A stretch of DNA of 48,083 nucleotides from Flavobacteriales bacterium. GTDB taxonomy: Bacteria > Bacteroidota > Bacteroidia > Flavobacteriales > BACL11. The notes under the pieces were generated by a model. That model was given only the letters and a program-made list of their open reading frames with translations, searched no databases and was not told the DNA's origin. Of the stretch, positions 34,434 through 44,287 are shown piece after piece; the first letter of the stretch is position 1; each line of letters starts with the position of its first letter. The stretch spans positions 1 through 48,083 of the forward strand of contig JAOHSR010000007.1 in NCBI GenBank assembly GCA_028122735.1. The letters run 5' to 3'. Position numbers and translations under genes: made by a program.

Positions 34434-35696
34434 TTATCTGAAAAATGTTTGTTTTCGATCTGGTCCTACAGAAATGATTTTTATGGGTACATTAAGATGA
34501 TCTTCTAGATATTTAATATAATTATGTACTTGATCTGGGGCTTCATCAAGATTATTAATCTTCATGATATCTTTTTCCCAGCCTTCTATTTCATCATAAA
34601 CAGGAATTAAACTTTCATTATCTTCAAATGGTAAATAATCAATCTTTTCATTATTAGAATTTAAATAATGAGTGCAAACTTTTATTTTATTTATTCCAGA
34701 AAGCACATCAGATTTCATCATCATTAATTGGGTAACACCATTAATGTTTATTGCATATTTTAGTGCAGGTAAATCAATCCATCCACATCTTCTTGCTCTT
34801 CCAGTAGTAGCACCAAATTCATTCCCGACTTTTCCAAGATGTTCTCCAATTTCATCATTTAGTTCAGTCGGGAAAGGTCCGCTTCCAACTCTAGTACAGT
34901 ATGCTTTGAATATGCCAAAAACATCAGTTATCTGATTAGGAGCTACACCCAAACCAGTGCATGCTCCAGCAGTAATGGTATTTGATGAAGTTACAAATGG
35001 GTATGAGCCAAAGTCAATATCTAATAATGTCCCTTGAGCACCTTCAGCTAGTACTTTTTTTCCACTTTTTAAGGCTTTATGAATATAATGTTCACTGTCA
35101 ATATGACTGAAACTTTTTAAGGTGTTTAAACTTTTAAACCATTTTGACTCTAATTCTTCTAAATTATATTCAAAATCATAAAACTTTAAAAGTTCAATAT
35201 GTTTATTTTTAAGTTTTTTATATTTTTCATTAAAATTACTAGAGTTAACATCCCCAACTCTTAATCCATTTCTTCCAGTCTTGTCCATATATGTAGGGCC
35301 AATTCCTTTTAGAGTCGACCCTATCTTATTCTTTCCTTTTGCTTTCTCAGATGCTGCGTCTAACAGTTTATGAGTAGGTAAAATAAGGTGAGCTTTTTTC
35401 GAAATTAATAGTTCAGATATTTCAACATTTAATTTGTTTATTGATTTGATTTCGTTTTCAAAAATTACTGGGTCAATAACAACACCATTTCCAATAAGAT
35501 TTATTATGCCTTTATGAAAGATACCTGAAGGAATAGTATGTAAAACATGCTTAATACCATCAAATTCGAGAGTGTGTCCAGCATTTGGACCACCTTGAAA
35601 TCGGGCAATAATATCGTAGTTAGTAGTTAAAACATCAACAATTTTTCCTTTACCTTCATCTCCCCATTGAAGACCTAGCAATACATCAACTTTCAT
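34434..35696 (-). CDS. purA: Adenylosuccinate synthase
   Basis: 420 residues. It converts IMP and aspartate with GTP to adenylosuccinate, the first step to AMP. The GTP-binding loop is QWGDEGKGK at residues 10-18. GGPNAGHT and the switch-like region with GIGPTYMDKTGRNGLRVGD are present, as are EGAQGTLLDIDFGSYPFVTSSNT, GRARRCGWIDL and the C-terminal SVGPDRKQT. It lies immediately next to fur (the fur stop and purA ATG touch) and before the OstA-like gene. Confidence 0.98.
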   Translation of the reverse strand: MKVDVLLGLQWGDEGKGKIVDVLTTNYDIIARFQGGPNAGHTLEFDGIKHVLHTIPSGIFHKGIINLIGNGVVIDPVIFENEIKSINKLNVEISELLISKKAHLILPTHKLLDAASEKAKGKNKIGSTLKGIGPTYMDKTGRNGLRVGDVNSSNFNEKYKKLKNKHIELLKFYDFEYNLEELESKWFKSLNTLKSFSHIDSEHYIHKALKSGKKVLAEGAQGTLLDIDFGSYPFVTSSNTITAGACTGLGVAPNQITDVFGIFKAYCTRVGSGPFPTELNDEIGEHLGKVGNEFGATTGRARRCGWIDLPALKYAININGVTQLMMMKSDVLSGINKIKVCTHYLNSNNEKIDYLPFEDNESLIPVYDEIEGWEKDIMKINNLDEAPDQVHNYIKYLEDHLNVPIKIISVGPDRKQTFFR

Positions 35697-36161
35697 CTAA
35701 TTATTTTTAATACAATTATTTTCATCAATACATCTTCCATATAAATTTAGGGAATGCCTTGAGATTTTAAATTTCATATTCTCTTCTATAAAACTCATTA
35801 TTCCTTGAAGTCTTGGGTCGCAAAATTCAATAACCTTATCACAATTTGTACAAATTAAGTGGTCATGTTGCTTATTTGAATAAGACTTTTCAAATTGTGC
35901 ATGTGATTTTCCAAATTGATGTTTTCTAACAAGATTAGAATCTAGAAGGAGCTCCATTGTATTATAAAGAGTAGCTCTACTTACTCTATATTTCTTGTTT
36001 TTCATTTTGATATACAAAGTTTCAATGTCAAAATGATTATCGTGCTCATAAATTTCATTTAGAATAGCATATCTCTCGGGAGTTTTACGTTGATTGTTTT
36101 TTACTAAGTAATCAGTAAAAACTTTAGTAACCTCATTTATTGTTTTGTGTTGTTGAGTCAT
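35697..36161 (-). CDS. fur: Fur-family transcriptional regulator
   Basis: 154 residues. The winged-helix DNA-binding part is at ~20-85 ([54 protein letters not shown]). The metal-binding dimer domain has [19 protein letters not shown], with the HDH cluster and the CTNC pair, and a C-terminal cysteine pair C-I-D-E-N-N-C that probably completes the structural zinc site. It is likely an iron-responsive repressor, though zinc (Zur) or peroxide (PerR) sensing cannot be excluded. It lies between spoT (60 bases upstream) and purA. Confidence 0.92.
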   Translation of the reverse strand: MTQQHKTINEVTKVFTDYLVKNNQRKTPERYAILNEIYEHDNHFDIETLYIKMKNKKYRVSRATLYNTMELLLDSNLVRKHQFGKSHAQFEKSYSNKQHDHLICTNCDKVIEFCDPRLQGIMSFIEENMKFKISRHSLNLYGRCIDENNCIKNN

Positions 36162-36221
36162 ATTTTTTACAAAAAATAAAAATAATTAAAAACATTATTT
36201 TTATGACAGATTTTTAAATAT

Positions 36222-38435
36222 TTATGCTTTGATATTTTTGCTATGTTTATAAGTTCTTGAGATTTTAATTATGCCTTCAATTTTCTCTATCTTTTTAGTT
36301 ATCTCACTTAAGAACGTTTCATTGTGTACTTTTAGTGTGATTTCCCCTTCAAAAACACCATCATCTGTATAAATATTTATTGCTTTTATATCAACATGCA
36401 ATTGCTTAGATATTATTTGGGTAACTTTATTAACAAGTCCTACACTATCAATTCCACTTAGTTTTAAATTTGCTATAAAATCTAGATTTTCTTTTGTTGT
36501 CCATTTAGCTTTTAAAATCCTATATGCATAATTTGCTCTTAATTCAATGGCATTTGGACAATCTTCTCTATGTACTTTTAGCCCATCTACTATTGATAAA
36601 AAACCAAAAATATTATCACCTGGAATAGCATTACAACATTTTGATATTTTATATTCAAGGATTTCATCATCCTCATTAAATACTATTAAATTATTTATAA
36701 TTGGTGATTTATTTAAGTATCTAGATTTGTAAATTTTATTTTTTATTGTTTGATACCATCCAGAGTTTTTTAAATTAACAAATTCTTTTAATTCTTGATT
36801 TGAAATTTGACCGTTACCAAATCTAAAATATAATTCTTGAGAGCTGGATGATTTAAAAAATTTAATTAATTGAATTTCAGTATCTCTGCTTAATTTTGTT
36901 CTTAAATGTCTTAATTTTCTTTCTGCTAATTCTTTACCTTTTTCAGCAATAATTTTTTCTTCTTTTTTTAATGCACTTTTTATTCTCGTTCTTGCATGAG
37001 ATGTTACTACAAATCTTAACCAATCTTTTCTAGGGTATTGTTTTTTAGAAGTTATTATCTCAACTTGATCTCCACTTGAGAGAATATGGCTTAATGCTAC
37101 TAGCTTACCATTGACTTTTACACCCAAACAAGTCATCCCAATCTGTGTATGAATTTCAAATGCAAAATCTAATGCAGTTGCTCCCTTACGAAGAGTTTTA
37201 AGATCTCCTTTCGGTGTAAAAACAAATATTTCTCCTGAGTATAGATTTAATTTAAAATCATCAATAAAATCAATAGCATTTGATTCGGGATTTTCTAAGA
37301 GGCTACTTATTTTATTAATCCATACATCAAGACTATTTGATTTTTCACCTTGATTTTTATATTGCCAATGTGCTGCATATCCTTTTTCAGCTATTTCATC
37401 CATTCTTTTACTTCTAATTTGAACTTCGACCCATCTTCCATCTTCACCCATTACAGTGGTGTGTAAAGATTCATACCCATTTACCTTTGGTGTAGATATC
37501 CAATCTCTTAATCTGTCTGGGTTAGGTTTATAAAAATCTGTCACTATTGAATAAATTTTCCAACAATCAGATTTTTCATTTTTGTTATTGCTATCTACAA
37601 TTATTCTTATAGCAAATTTGTCAAAGATATTATCAAATGTTACACCTTTATAAAGGATTTTTTCTCTGATAGAGTAAATTGATTTTGGTCTTCCCTTAAT
37701 TGTTGTTTTTAATCCTTCATTTCTCAAAACTGTTTTTATAGGTTGAGAAAATTTATTTATATATTTATTTCTACTCAACTTTGTTTCATTCAATTTCAAT
37801 GAAATTGCTTTATAAATTTCTGGTTTGGTAAACTTAAGTCCTAAATCTTCTAGCTCAGATTTAATTGAGTATAATCCAAGTCTGTGAGCAAGAGGAGCAT
37901 ATAAATAAAGTGTTTCTGATGCAATTTTTAACTTTTGTTGTTTAGACATTGCATCCAGTGTTCTCATATTATGCAGTCTGTCAGCAAGTTTAATTAATAT
38001 AACTCTTACATCGTCTGATAATGTAAGTAGCATTTTTCTAAAATTTTCTGCTTGTAATGAAACTTTTTGATCAAAAACATCAGAAATTTTTGTTAGCCCA
38101 TTTATTATCGTTGCAATTTTTTCGCCAAATAATTTTTGAATGTCTTCAATAGTGTAATCTGTATCTTCAACAATATCATGAAGTAAAGCACACATAATAG
38201 ATGTTGTGCCTAAACCAATTTCTTTTGCACATATATTGGCAACAGCAATTGGATGTAGAATATATGGCTCTCCAGATTTTCTCCTTGTGTTTTCATGTCC
38301 CTTTACAGCAAGGTTAAATGCTTTGCGAATTTCTTTTTTATCTTCTTTAGTAGTTTTTTCATTACAAGCTCTTAACAATGCTCTGTAACGATTTATGATT
38401 TCCTTTTTTTCATTTTCTAAATCTAAAGGATCCAT
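36222..38435 (-). CDS. Bifunctional (p)ppGpp synthetase/hydrolase (RelA/SpoT)
   Basis: 737 residues. The N-terminal HD hydrolase domain includes GEPYILHPIAVANICAKEIG and ALLHDIVEDTDY (His86-Asp87), with HDxxED intact, so hydrolysis is likely. The synthetase domain shows KFAIRIIVDS, PKVNGYESLHTTVMGEDGRWVEVQIRSKRMDEIAEKGYAAHW. A TGS domain (IFVFTPKGDLKTLRKGATALDFAFEIHTQIG), a helical/zinc-finger-like part with the SKCCNAIPGD cysteines, and a C-terminal ACT domain (~660-737) follow. It sets the stringent-response alarmone level. It is cotranscribed with glyA upstream (3-base gap). Confidence 0.96.
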   Translation of the reverse strand: MDPLDLENEKKEIINRYRALLRACNEKTTKEDKKEIRKAFNLAVKGHENTRRKSGEPYILHPIAVANICAKEIGLGTTSIMCALLHDIVEDTDYTIEDIQKLFGEKIATIINGLTKISDVFDQKVSLQAENFRKMLLTLSDDVRVILIKLADRLHNMRTLDAMSKQQKLKIASETLYLYAPLAHRLGLYSIKSELEDLGLKFTKPEIYKAISLKLNETKLSRNKYINKFSQPIKTVLRNEGLKTTIKGRPKSIYSIREKILYKGVTFDNIFDKFAIRIIVDSNNKNEKSDCWKIYSIVTDFYKPNPDRLRDWISTPKVNGYESLHTTVMGEDGRWVEVQIRSKRMDEIAEKGYAAHWQYKNQGEKSNSLDVWINKISSLLENPESNAIDFIDDFKLNLYSGEIFVFTPKGDLKTLRKGATALDFAFEIHTQIGMTCLGVKVNGKLVALSHILSSGDQVEIITSKKQYPRKDWLRFVVTSHARTRIKSALKKEEKIIAEKGKELAERKLRHLRTKLSRDTEIQLIKFFKSSSSQELYFRFGNGQISNQELKEFVNLKNSGWYQTIKNKIYKSRYLNKSPIINNLIVFNEDDEILEYKISKCCNAIPGDNIFGFLSIVDGLKVHREDCPNAIELRANYAYRILKAKWTTKENLDFIANLKLSGIDSVGLVNKVTQIISKQLHVDIKAINIYTDDGVFEGEITLKVHNETFLSEITKKIEKIEGIIKISRTYKHSKNIKA

Positions 38436-38438
38436 TTT

Positions 38439-39713
38439 TTAGTAAGCAAAGATTTGATAATTATTCATTAATTTATTTACCTCATTTCTAATTTCTTTAA
38501 TCTTTATTTCGTTGTTATAATTTATGATTACTTGATCAATAAAGTCAACAATTTGAGGGATAGTGTCTTCTTTCACTCCTCTAGTTGTTATGGCAGGAGT
38601 TCCAAATCTAATTCCAGAAGTTACAAACGGAGATTTTGTGTCAAAAGGAACCATATTTTTATTTGCAGTAATATCAGCTTGAACAAGTGAGTTTTCAGCT
38701 TGTTTTCCACTTATATTTTTTGAAGTAAGATCAATTAACATACAATGGTTATCGGTTCCTCCAGAAATTATATTATATCCTTTTTTTGTTAAGCAATCTG
38801 CCATAATTTTAGCGTTAAGCTTTACTTGTTTTGAATAATCAGTAAATGATGGATCTAAAGCTTCACCAAAAGCTATAGCTTTTCCAGCAATTATATGCTC
38901 TAATGGTCCACCTTGAGAGCCAGGAAAAACTCCTGAATTAAGTAATATTGACATCATTTTATTTTCTCCTTTTAAGTTTTTATGACCAAATGGATTCTGA
39001 AAATCTTTACCCATCATAATCATTCCACCCCTTGGTCCTCTTAATGTTTTGTGAGTTGTTGTTGTTAATATATGGCAATAATTTGCTGGATTATTAAGTA
39101 ATCCTGCTGCAATCAGTCCTGCTGGATGTGCAATGTCAGCTAGTAAAATTGCTCCAACGCTATCAGCTACTTCTCTAAATTTTTTATAGTCCCAATCTCT
39201 AGAATAAGCTGATCCACCACAAATAATCATTTTTGGTTTTTCTTTTTTGGCAATATCTTCAAGCATATTATAATCAATTAACCCAGATTCTTTATCAACA
39301 TTATAAAAAGAAGTTTTATATAATTTACCAGAAAAGTTTACTGGAGACCCATGAGTAAGGTGACCTCCATGTGCTAAATTAAAACCTAGTATTTTATCTC
39401 CAGCGCTTAAGCATGCAAGCATAACAGCAGAGTTAGCTTGTGAGCCAGAGTGAGGTTGTACATTTACATATTCAACTCCGAATAATTTTTTTGCTCTATC
39501 AATTGCAATTTGTTCAATCTTATCAACTATTTCACAACCTCCATAGTATCTTTTATTTGGATAACCTTCTGCATATTTATTAGTTAGACAAGATCCAGCT
39601 GCATTCATAACATTATTACTAACAAAATTTTCTGATGCAATAAGCTCAATTCCATTTCTTTGTCTTAAGTCTTCTTCTTTAATCAAGTTAAATATTTGAT
39701 GATCGCTTTTCAT
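38439..39713 (-). CDS. glyA: Serine hydroxymethyltransferase
   Basis: 424 residues from the ATG at 39713. A start at 39746 is in frame but lies upstream of the expected transcription start, and adds residues without family match. The PLP enzyme interconverts serine and glycine and loads tetrahydrofolate with one-carbon units. [39 protein letters not shown] and [12 protein letters not shown] are diagnostic. The PLP lysine is Lys222 in [14 protein letters not shown]. It heads the minus-strand string of five genes. It is divergent from the nitronate monooxygenase-like gene. Confidence 0.97.
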   Translation of the reverse strand: MKSDHQIFNLIKEEDLRQRNGIELIASENFVSNNVMNAAGSCLTNKYAEGYPNKRYYGGCEIVDKIEQIAIDRAKKLFGVEYVNVQPHSGSQANSAVMLACLSAGDKILGFNLAHGGHLTHGSPVNFSGKLYKTSFYNVDKESGLIDYNMLEDIAKKEKPKMIICGGSAYSRDWDYKKFREVADSVGAILLADIAHPAGLIAAGLLNNPANYCHILTTTTHKTLRGPRGGMIMMGKDFQNPFGHKNLKGENKMMSILLNSGVFPGSQGGPLEHIIAGKAIAFGEALDPSFTDYSKQVKLNAKIMADCLTKKGYNIISGGTDNHCMLIDLTSKNISGKQAENSLVQADITANKNMVPFDTKSPFVTSGIRFGTPAITTRGVKEDTIPQIVDFIDQVIINYNNEIKIKEIRNEVNKLMNNYQIFAY

Positions 39714-39743
39714 TATTGTTTTTTTTAATTTCGTAGCTAAGAA

Positions 39744-39751
39744 CAAATATA
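39744..39751 (-). promoter_or_regulatory. -7 promoter box for glyA
   Basis: Minus-strand TATATTTG, exact TAnnTTTG, 31 bases upstream of the ATG at 39713. The longer in-frame start at 39746 lies inside or upstream of it, so 39713 is preferred. Confidence 0.45.
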
Positions 39752-39759
39752 GATTTTTT

Positions 39760-40698
39760 ATGAATAGACTTAATGAACTTTTTAAAATAAAATATCCAAT
39801 TATTCAAGGTGGAATGATTTGGTGTAGTGGATGGCAATTAGCTAGTACAGTCAGTAATTGTGGAGGTCTTGGATTATTAGGCTCTGGATCTATGTATCCA
39901 GATGTTTTAAGGCATCATATAAAAAAATGCAAACAATCAACCAATAACCCATTTGGAGTAAATATTCCTCTGTTATACCCAAATATTGAAGAACATATTA
40001 ATATAATTATTGAGGAAAAAGTGAAAATTGTTTTTACTTCAGCAGGAAATCCAAAAAAATATACACAATTTTTAAAAAGTAATGGAATAACTGTTGTTCA
40101 TGTTATTGCTAATCAAAAATTTGCTCTCAAATGTATTGATTCAGGAGTTGATGCTATTGTTGCTGAAGGTTTTGAAGCTGGAGGACATAATGGTATTGAT
40201 GAAATTACTACTATGTGCCTAATACCTCAGATAAAATCTATTATTGATGTTCCATTAATAGCTGCAGGTGGAATTGGCTCAGGTGGTGCAATGTTAGCTG
40301 CAATGTGTTTAGGAGCAGATGGTGTTCAAATTGGAAGTCTATTTGCTGCTAGTAAGGAATCTTCTGCTCATGAAAATTTTAAACGTAAAATTATAGAATC
40401 AAAGTTAGGAGATACACAGCTAACTCTTAAAGAGTTAACACCTGTAAGGTTATTAAAAAATGAGTTTTATGAAAAGATTCAAAACGCATACAATTCTAAC
40501 TACAGTAAAGAAGAATTAATTAATTTATTATCAAAGGGTAGATCAAAAAAAGGAATGTTTGAAGGTGATATGAAAAATGGTGAATTGGAAATAGGCCAAA
40601 TTTCTGCATCTATAAAAAATATTGAATCTGTTGAAAATATTATGAGTAATTTAATAAATGAATTTAATTTAACAAAACAAGAACTTTTAGATCTTTAG
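39760..40698 (+). CDS. Nitronate monooxygenase-like FMN enzyme
   Basis: 312 residues, a TIM barrel of the 2-nitropropane dioxygenase/FabK family that binds [32 protein letters not shown] is the N-terminal signature; [17 protein letters not shown] (the catalytic/FMN region) and [28 protein letters not shown] are the remaining motifs. It may be a nitronate monooxygenase or, as relatives of this size can be, an enoyl-ACP reductase II (FabK). Nearby genes do not decide the matter: no fatty-acid genes are present. The ATG is 14 bases from the ORF of glyA on the other strand. Confidence 0.85.
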   Translation: MNRLNELFKIKYPIIQGGMIWCSGWQLASTVSNCGGLGLLGSGSMYPDVLRHHIKKCKQSTNNPFGVNIPLLYPNIEEHINIIIEEKVKIVFTSAGNPKKYTQFLKSNGITVVHVIANQKFALKCIDSGVDAIVAEGFEAGGHNGIDEITTMCLIPQIKSIIDVPLIAAGGIGSGGAMLAAMCLGADGVQIGSLFAASKESSAHENFKRKIIESKLGDTQLTLKELTPVRLLKNEFYEKIQNAYNSNYSKEELINLLSKGRSKKGMFEGDMKNGELEIGQISASIKNIESVENIMSNLINEFNLTKQELLDL

Positions 40699-40755
40699 TT
40701 TTTTGAATGTCTAAGATTAATTCCTTTTCAGAAGATTAGTGCATTTTTTTATTTG

Positions 40756-40763
40756 TAAATTTG
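40756..40763 (+). promoter_or_regulatory. -7 promoter box for the 1141-residue T9SS gene
   Basis: TAAATTTG, exact TAnnTTTG, 11 bases before the ATG at 40775. It lies after an upstream in-frame ATG at 40739 and so favours 40775. Confidence 0.4.
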
Positions 40764-40774
40764 TTAAATATAAT

Positions 40775-43700
40775 ATGAGAAAATTTATTTTATTTTTTGG
40801 TTTAGTGTTTTTTTCAATTAGTTCCTTTTCTTCCCATTTGATGGGTGGGGAAATCACTTGGAAGTGTCTAAAGTCAGGTCCTGATATAGGTAAATATGTT
40901 TTTACAATGAAAGTGTATAGAGATTGTTCTGGTATTACAGTTTCTACTCTAACTCAAGTTATCCAAGTTTGGGATCATCCTTCTGTTACTGGAATTGATG
41001 TTGATTTTATACTTCAACAAGATGTCTCTCCAATATGTGATCCTATTGCTAGTGGTAATAATCAATTAAGTTGTGCCGGAGGAGATCCTGGATCTGTTGA
41101 GGAGTATATTTTTGAATCACAACCTGTTCAACTTCCTGGAATTCCACCAATTACTGGTTGGCAATTTACCTGGGATAATTGTTGTAGAAATGCTGCTATC
41201 ACTAATATTACCACCCCTTCTTCTGCTGGTTTTACTTTAAGAGCATCTATGTTTCCATTTGTAGATCCTACAACTGGAATTCCAACTCCTGCAGATCCTT
41301 GTTTTGATTCATCTCCAGAGTTTAAAGAACAACCAAAAACAATTTTATGTACTGGTTTCCCTTTTTCTTACAGTCACAATGCTTTTGATGAGGAGCTAGA
41401 CGAATTAATATATTCTTGGGGTGAACCATTAGATGATTTTCTCACTACATATAATCCTCCTGTTGATCCACCTGTATTAACTTTTAATGCTCCTTATACA
41501 GTTGCTTCTCCTCTTCCTGGAGCTCCAACTCTAGATGCTGCAACTGGTGAGGTTTCTTACAATGCAAATATTTCTGGAAATTTTGTTACTTGTATTAAAG
41601 TTCAATCATGGAAATGTAATCAGTTAGTAGCTGAAGTATATAGAGAAGTACAAGTAGTTTTAATATCTTGTCCTACTTTACCAGCATCCCCAATTCCTAA
41701 TAGTCCACCTGAAGTTTCTCAACCATTTATTGATTCTCTAACTGGCTTTCCTTCTTATGACACAATAGTCTATGCTGGTTCTTTAGTTGAGTTTGTTATT
41801 GATGGAATAGATGCTGATTTATACAACGGATTAACTCCTCAGGAATTAGTTATGGAGGTTTCTGGAGGGCAGTTTGCTGATGATTTTCTTACTATTTCAA
41901 ATTGTTTAAATCCACCTTGTGCAACATTTAATAATGCTGCTGGTGTTCCAGCTCCATTTAGTAATTTTGGAACTGTTTCTGGGATTTTCCGTTGGCAAAC
42001 TTCATGTAATCATATTGCAGCAAATATTGGTTGTGGTCAGACCTCAAATGTTTTTACTTTTTTAGTGAAAGTTTATGATGATTTCTGTCCTGCTAATGGA
42101 ATAAAATTTGCTACAATAAAAGTTACTGTTTTACCCCTTCCGATAGATATTTCTCCTGATATTAGATGTATATCAGTTCAGGAAAATGGAGGTGTTAAAA
42201 TTTCTTGGCAACATATTGCATCAGCACCAGCTAGTACTGTATATTCACTATATCATTCAACTAATCAAAATGGTCCCTTTTTATTTGTTGATAGTATATA
42301 TTTTCCTGATAGTACTTATATTCATTCTAGCGTTGATGGAAATCAAGAATCTCAATTTTATTATTTAACTTCATTATCATCATGTGCTGATGAATCTGCA
42401 CCCTCAGACACTCTACAATCTATTCTTTTAGATGTAGTAGCAATTAGTTCTGAAACAGAAGCAGATATGAATTGGAATTTTCTTCGTCAACCAAATTTAC
42501 CAACATCTTCAAATACTTTTGATATTTATGCATTAGATGGAAATCAAATTTGGCAAAATAGTGGTAATAGCGCAAACAATAACTATATCTTTCCTGCTCA
42601 AACCTGTAATTCTCTCCAGCAATTATATGTTAGTTTGTCAGATGCTAGTGGATGCGTTTCAAATTCATCAATTAATGGTGCTATCTTGAAAGATACCATA
42701 AGTCCAAATAAGCCTGTAATTAATGATGTTTCAGTAAATTCAAATGGAAAATCTGTAATCTCTTGGTCTTCAACATCTACAGATGTAGATGTATATGCTT
42801 TATATATACTTGATGAGTTTGGAGCTTGGATTACTATTGATTCTGTTTATGGATTTAATAATACATCTTATGTTTTTAATTCATCAAATGCTATCAACAA
42901 TTTTGAAACTTTTAGTGTAAGATCAATAGATAGTTGTGGAAATGCAAGTTCTAGAAGTATTATGCATAATTCAATTGATATTACTTCTAAGCTTAATATT
43001 TGTGATTTATCTATTGTTTTTAGTTGGAATGAATATATAAACTTTAAAGATGATTTAAGTCATTACAAACTTTTCTTAGATATTACAGATCTTAATGGAA
43101 ATACAACAAAAGATTCCGTTAGAATTACTAACTCCTTAAATTATACTATTGATAATATTTTAGAAGGACATAACTATTATTTTTATATATCCGCATATAA
43201 TGGTGATTCAACTATGATAGCTATTTCTGATCAAATTAATTATTTAATTTCTCTTCCAGGACAACCAAAATATAATTATATTGATTATGTATCAGTAAAC
43301 CAAGATAATAACAGTATAGAGATAAGTTGTTTAATTGATAATGATGCCATAATTAATAAATATTTGATATATAGGTCTTTAGAAAATAGTTCTGTTTTTA
43401 ATGAGGTTGGTAGTGTTCCTTTTAATAATTCAAATATTTCATTTACAGATTACAGTGCATCTCCACAAAATACTTATTATCAATACCAAGTATATCCTGT
43501 TGATACCTGTGGTAATATTTTACAGGCACCAACTGTATATCAAGTCAATCAAGATACTTCATATGGGCAAACTATTTTTTTAAATTCGGAAATTAATATA
43601 GATTATGGTAATGATCCTATATTTTTTGAACAGTATACCAATACATTAACTTTTAACGAATATGAAAACTGGTTAGGAGGTGTTGTTGAATATCAACTGT

Positions 43701-44200
43701 ATAGATCTGTTAACAGAGAAGATTTTGATGTTTTACCTTTATATGTTTTTGATAGAATTAATAATCCAAATGAAGAATTGAAATTTATTGATATAGTAAC
43801 TGATTTTGGTGATGGAAATGGTCGTTTTTGTTATTATATTAAGGCAATTGAAGGAAATAATAATCCCTACGGATCAGTAACTAATGGAAGTTATTCTAAT
43901 ATTTCATGCGTTTCTCAAACTCCAATTCTTTTTGTTCCGACTTCATTTACTCCAAATGGTGATTTTCATAATGAGGTATTTAAGCCTATAACTAATTTTG
44001 TTTCTGAAATTGGATATGAATTTTCTGTTTACAGTAGATCTGGTGATGTATTGTTTAAAACAAATGATCCATCAAAGGGTTGGGACGGTACATATTTAGG
44101 AAGTTATGTTCAAAATGACAATTATATCTATCATGTTTCGTACTTTAATGGGGTAGGAGATCTAACTGAAAAAGTTGAAGTTTTTACTCTAATTCGTTAA
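40775..44200 (+). CDS. Large T9SS type B secreted protein with FN3-like modules
   Basis: 1141 residues from the ATG at 40775; the start at 40739 adds a non-signal-like extension before a clean signal peptide (MRKFILFFGLVFFSISSFSS). Residues ~20-120 open with SHLMGGEITWKCL and MKVYRDCSG, a block seen at the start of many Bacteroidota gliding-motility-CTD proteins. Several fibronectin-III-like modules follow from about 460 to 1030 (VKISWQHIASAPASTVYSLYHS, SVISWSSTSTDVDVYALYIL). The C-terminus (~1050-1141; FVPTSFTPNGDFHNEVFKP, GWDGTYLG, YIYHVSYF) is the type B T9SS domain. It is probably a surface adhesin. No neighbour shares the function. Confidence 0.9.
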   Translation: MRKFILFFGLVFFSISSFSSHLMGGEITWKCLKSGPDIGKYVFTMKVYRDCSGITVSTLTQVIQVWDHPSVTGIDVDFILQQDVSPICDPIASGNNQLSCAGGDPGSVEEYIFESQPVQLPGIPPITGWQFTWDNCCRNAAITNITTPSSAGFTLRASMFPFVDPTTGIPTPADPCFDSSPEFKEQPKTILCTGFPFSYSHNAFDEELDELIYSWGEPLDDFLTTYNPPVDPPVLTFNAPYTVASPLPGAPTLDAATGEVSYNANISGNFVTCIKVQSWKCNQLVAEVYREVQVVLISCPTLPASPIPNSPPEVSQPFIDSLTGFPSYDTIVYAGSLVEFVIDGIDADLYNGLTPQELVMEVSGGQFADDFLTISNCLNPPCATFNNAAGVPAPFSNFGTVSGIFRWQTSCNHIAANIGCGQTSNVFTFLVKVYDDFCPANGIKFATIKVTVLPLPIDISPDIRCISVQENGGVKISWQHIASAPASTVYSLYHSTNQNGPFLFVDSIYFPDSTYIHSSVDGNQESQFYYLTSLSSCADESAPSDTLQSILLDVVAISSETEADMNWNFLRQPNLPTSSNTFDIYALDGNQIWQNSGNSANNNYIFPAQTCNSLQQLYVSLSDASGCVSNSSINGAILKDTISPNKPVINDVSVNSNGKSVISWSSTSTDVDVYALYILDEFGAWITIDSVYGFNNTSYVFNSSNAINNFETFSVRSIDSCGNASSRSIMHNSIDITSKLNICDLSIVFSWNEYINFKDDLSHYKLFLDITDLNGNTTKDSVRITNSLNYTIDNILEGHNYYFYISAYNGDSTMIAISDQINYLISLPGQPKYNYIDYVSVNQDNNSIEISCLIDNDAIINKYLIYRSLENSSVFNEVGSVPFNNSNISFTDYSASPQNTYYQYQVYPVDTCGNILQAPTVYQVNQDTSYGQTIFLNSEINIDYGNDPIFFEQYTNTLTFNEYENWLGGVVEYQLYRSVNREDFDVLPLYVFDRINNPNEELKFIDIVTDFGDGNGRFCYYIKAIEGNNNPYGSVTNGSYSNISCVSQTPILFVPTSFTPNGDFHNEVFKPITNFVSEIGYEFSVYSRSGDVLFKTNDPSKGWDGTYLGSYVQNDNYIYHVSYFNGVGDLTEKVEVFTLIR

Positions 44201-44260
44201 AAAACATACTTTTTAGTAAATTACTTAGATATAGATATACTTTTTTTTCATCAAAATCGT

Positions 44261-44268
44261 TAATTTTG
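44261..44268 (+). promoter_or_regulatory. -7 promoter box for guaB
   Basis: TAATTTTG, exact TAnnTTTG, 19 bases upstream of the guaB ATG. The -33 region is only T-rich. Confidence 0.4.
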
Positions 44269-44287
44269 CCAACCTTTAAATAGCATT

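Noticed and set aside
39714-39746. Longer glyA N-terminus
   Set aside because: The extension overlaps the -7 box and has no counterpart in SHMT.
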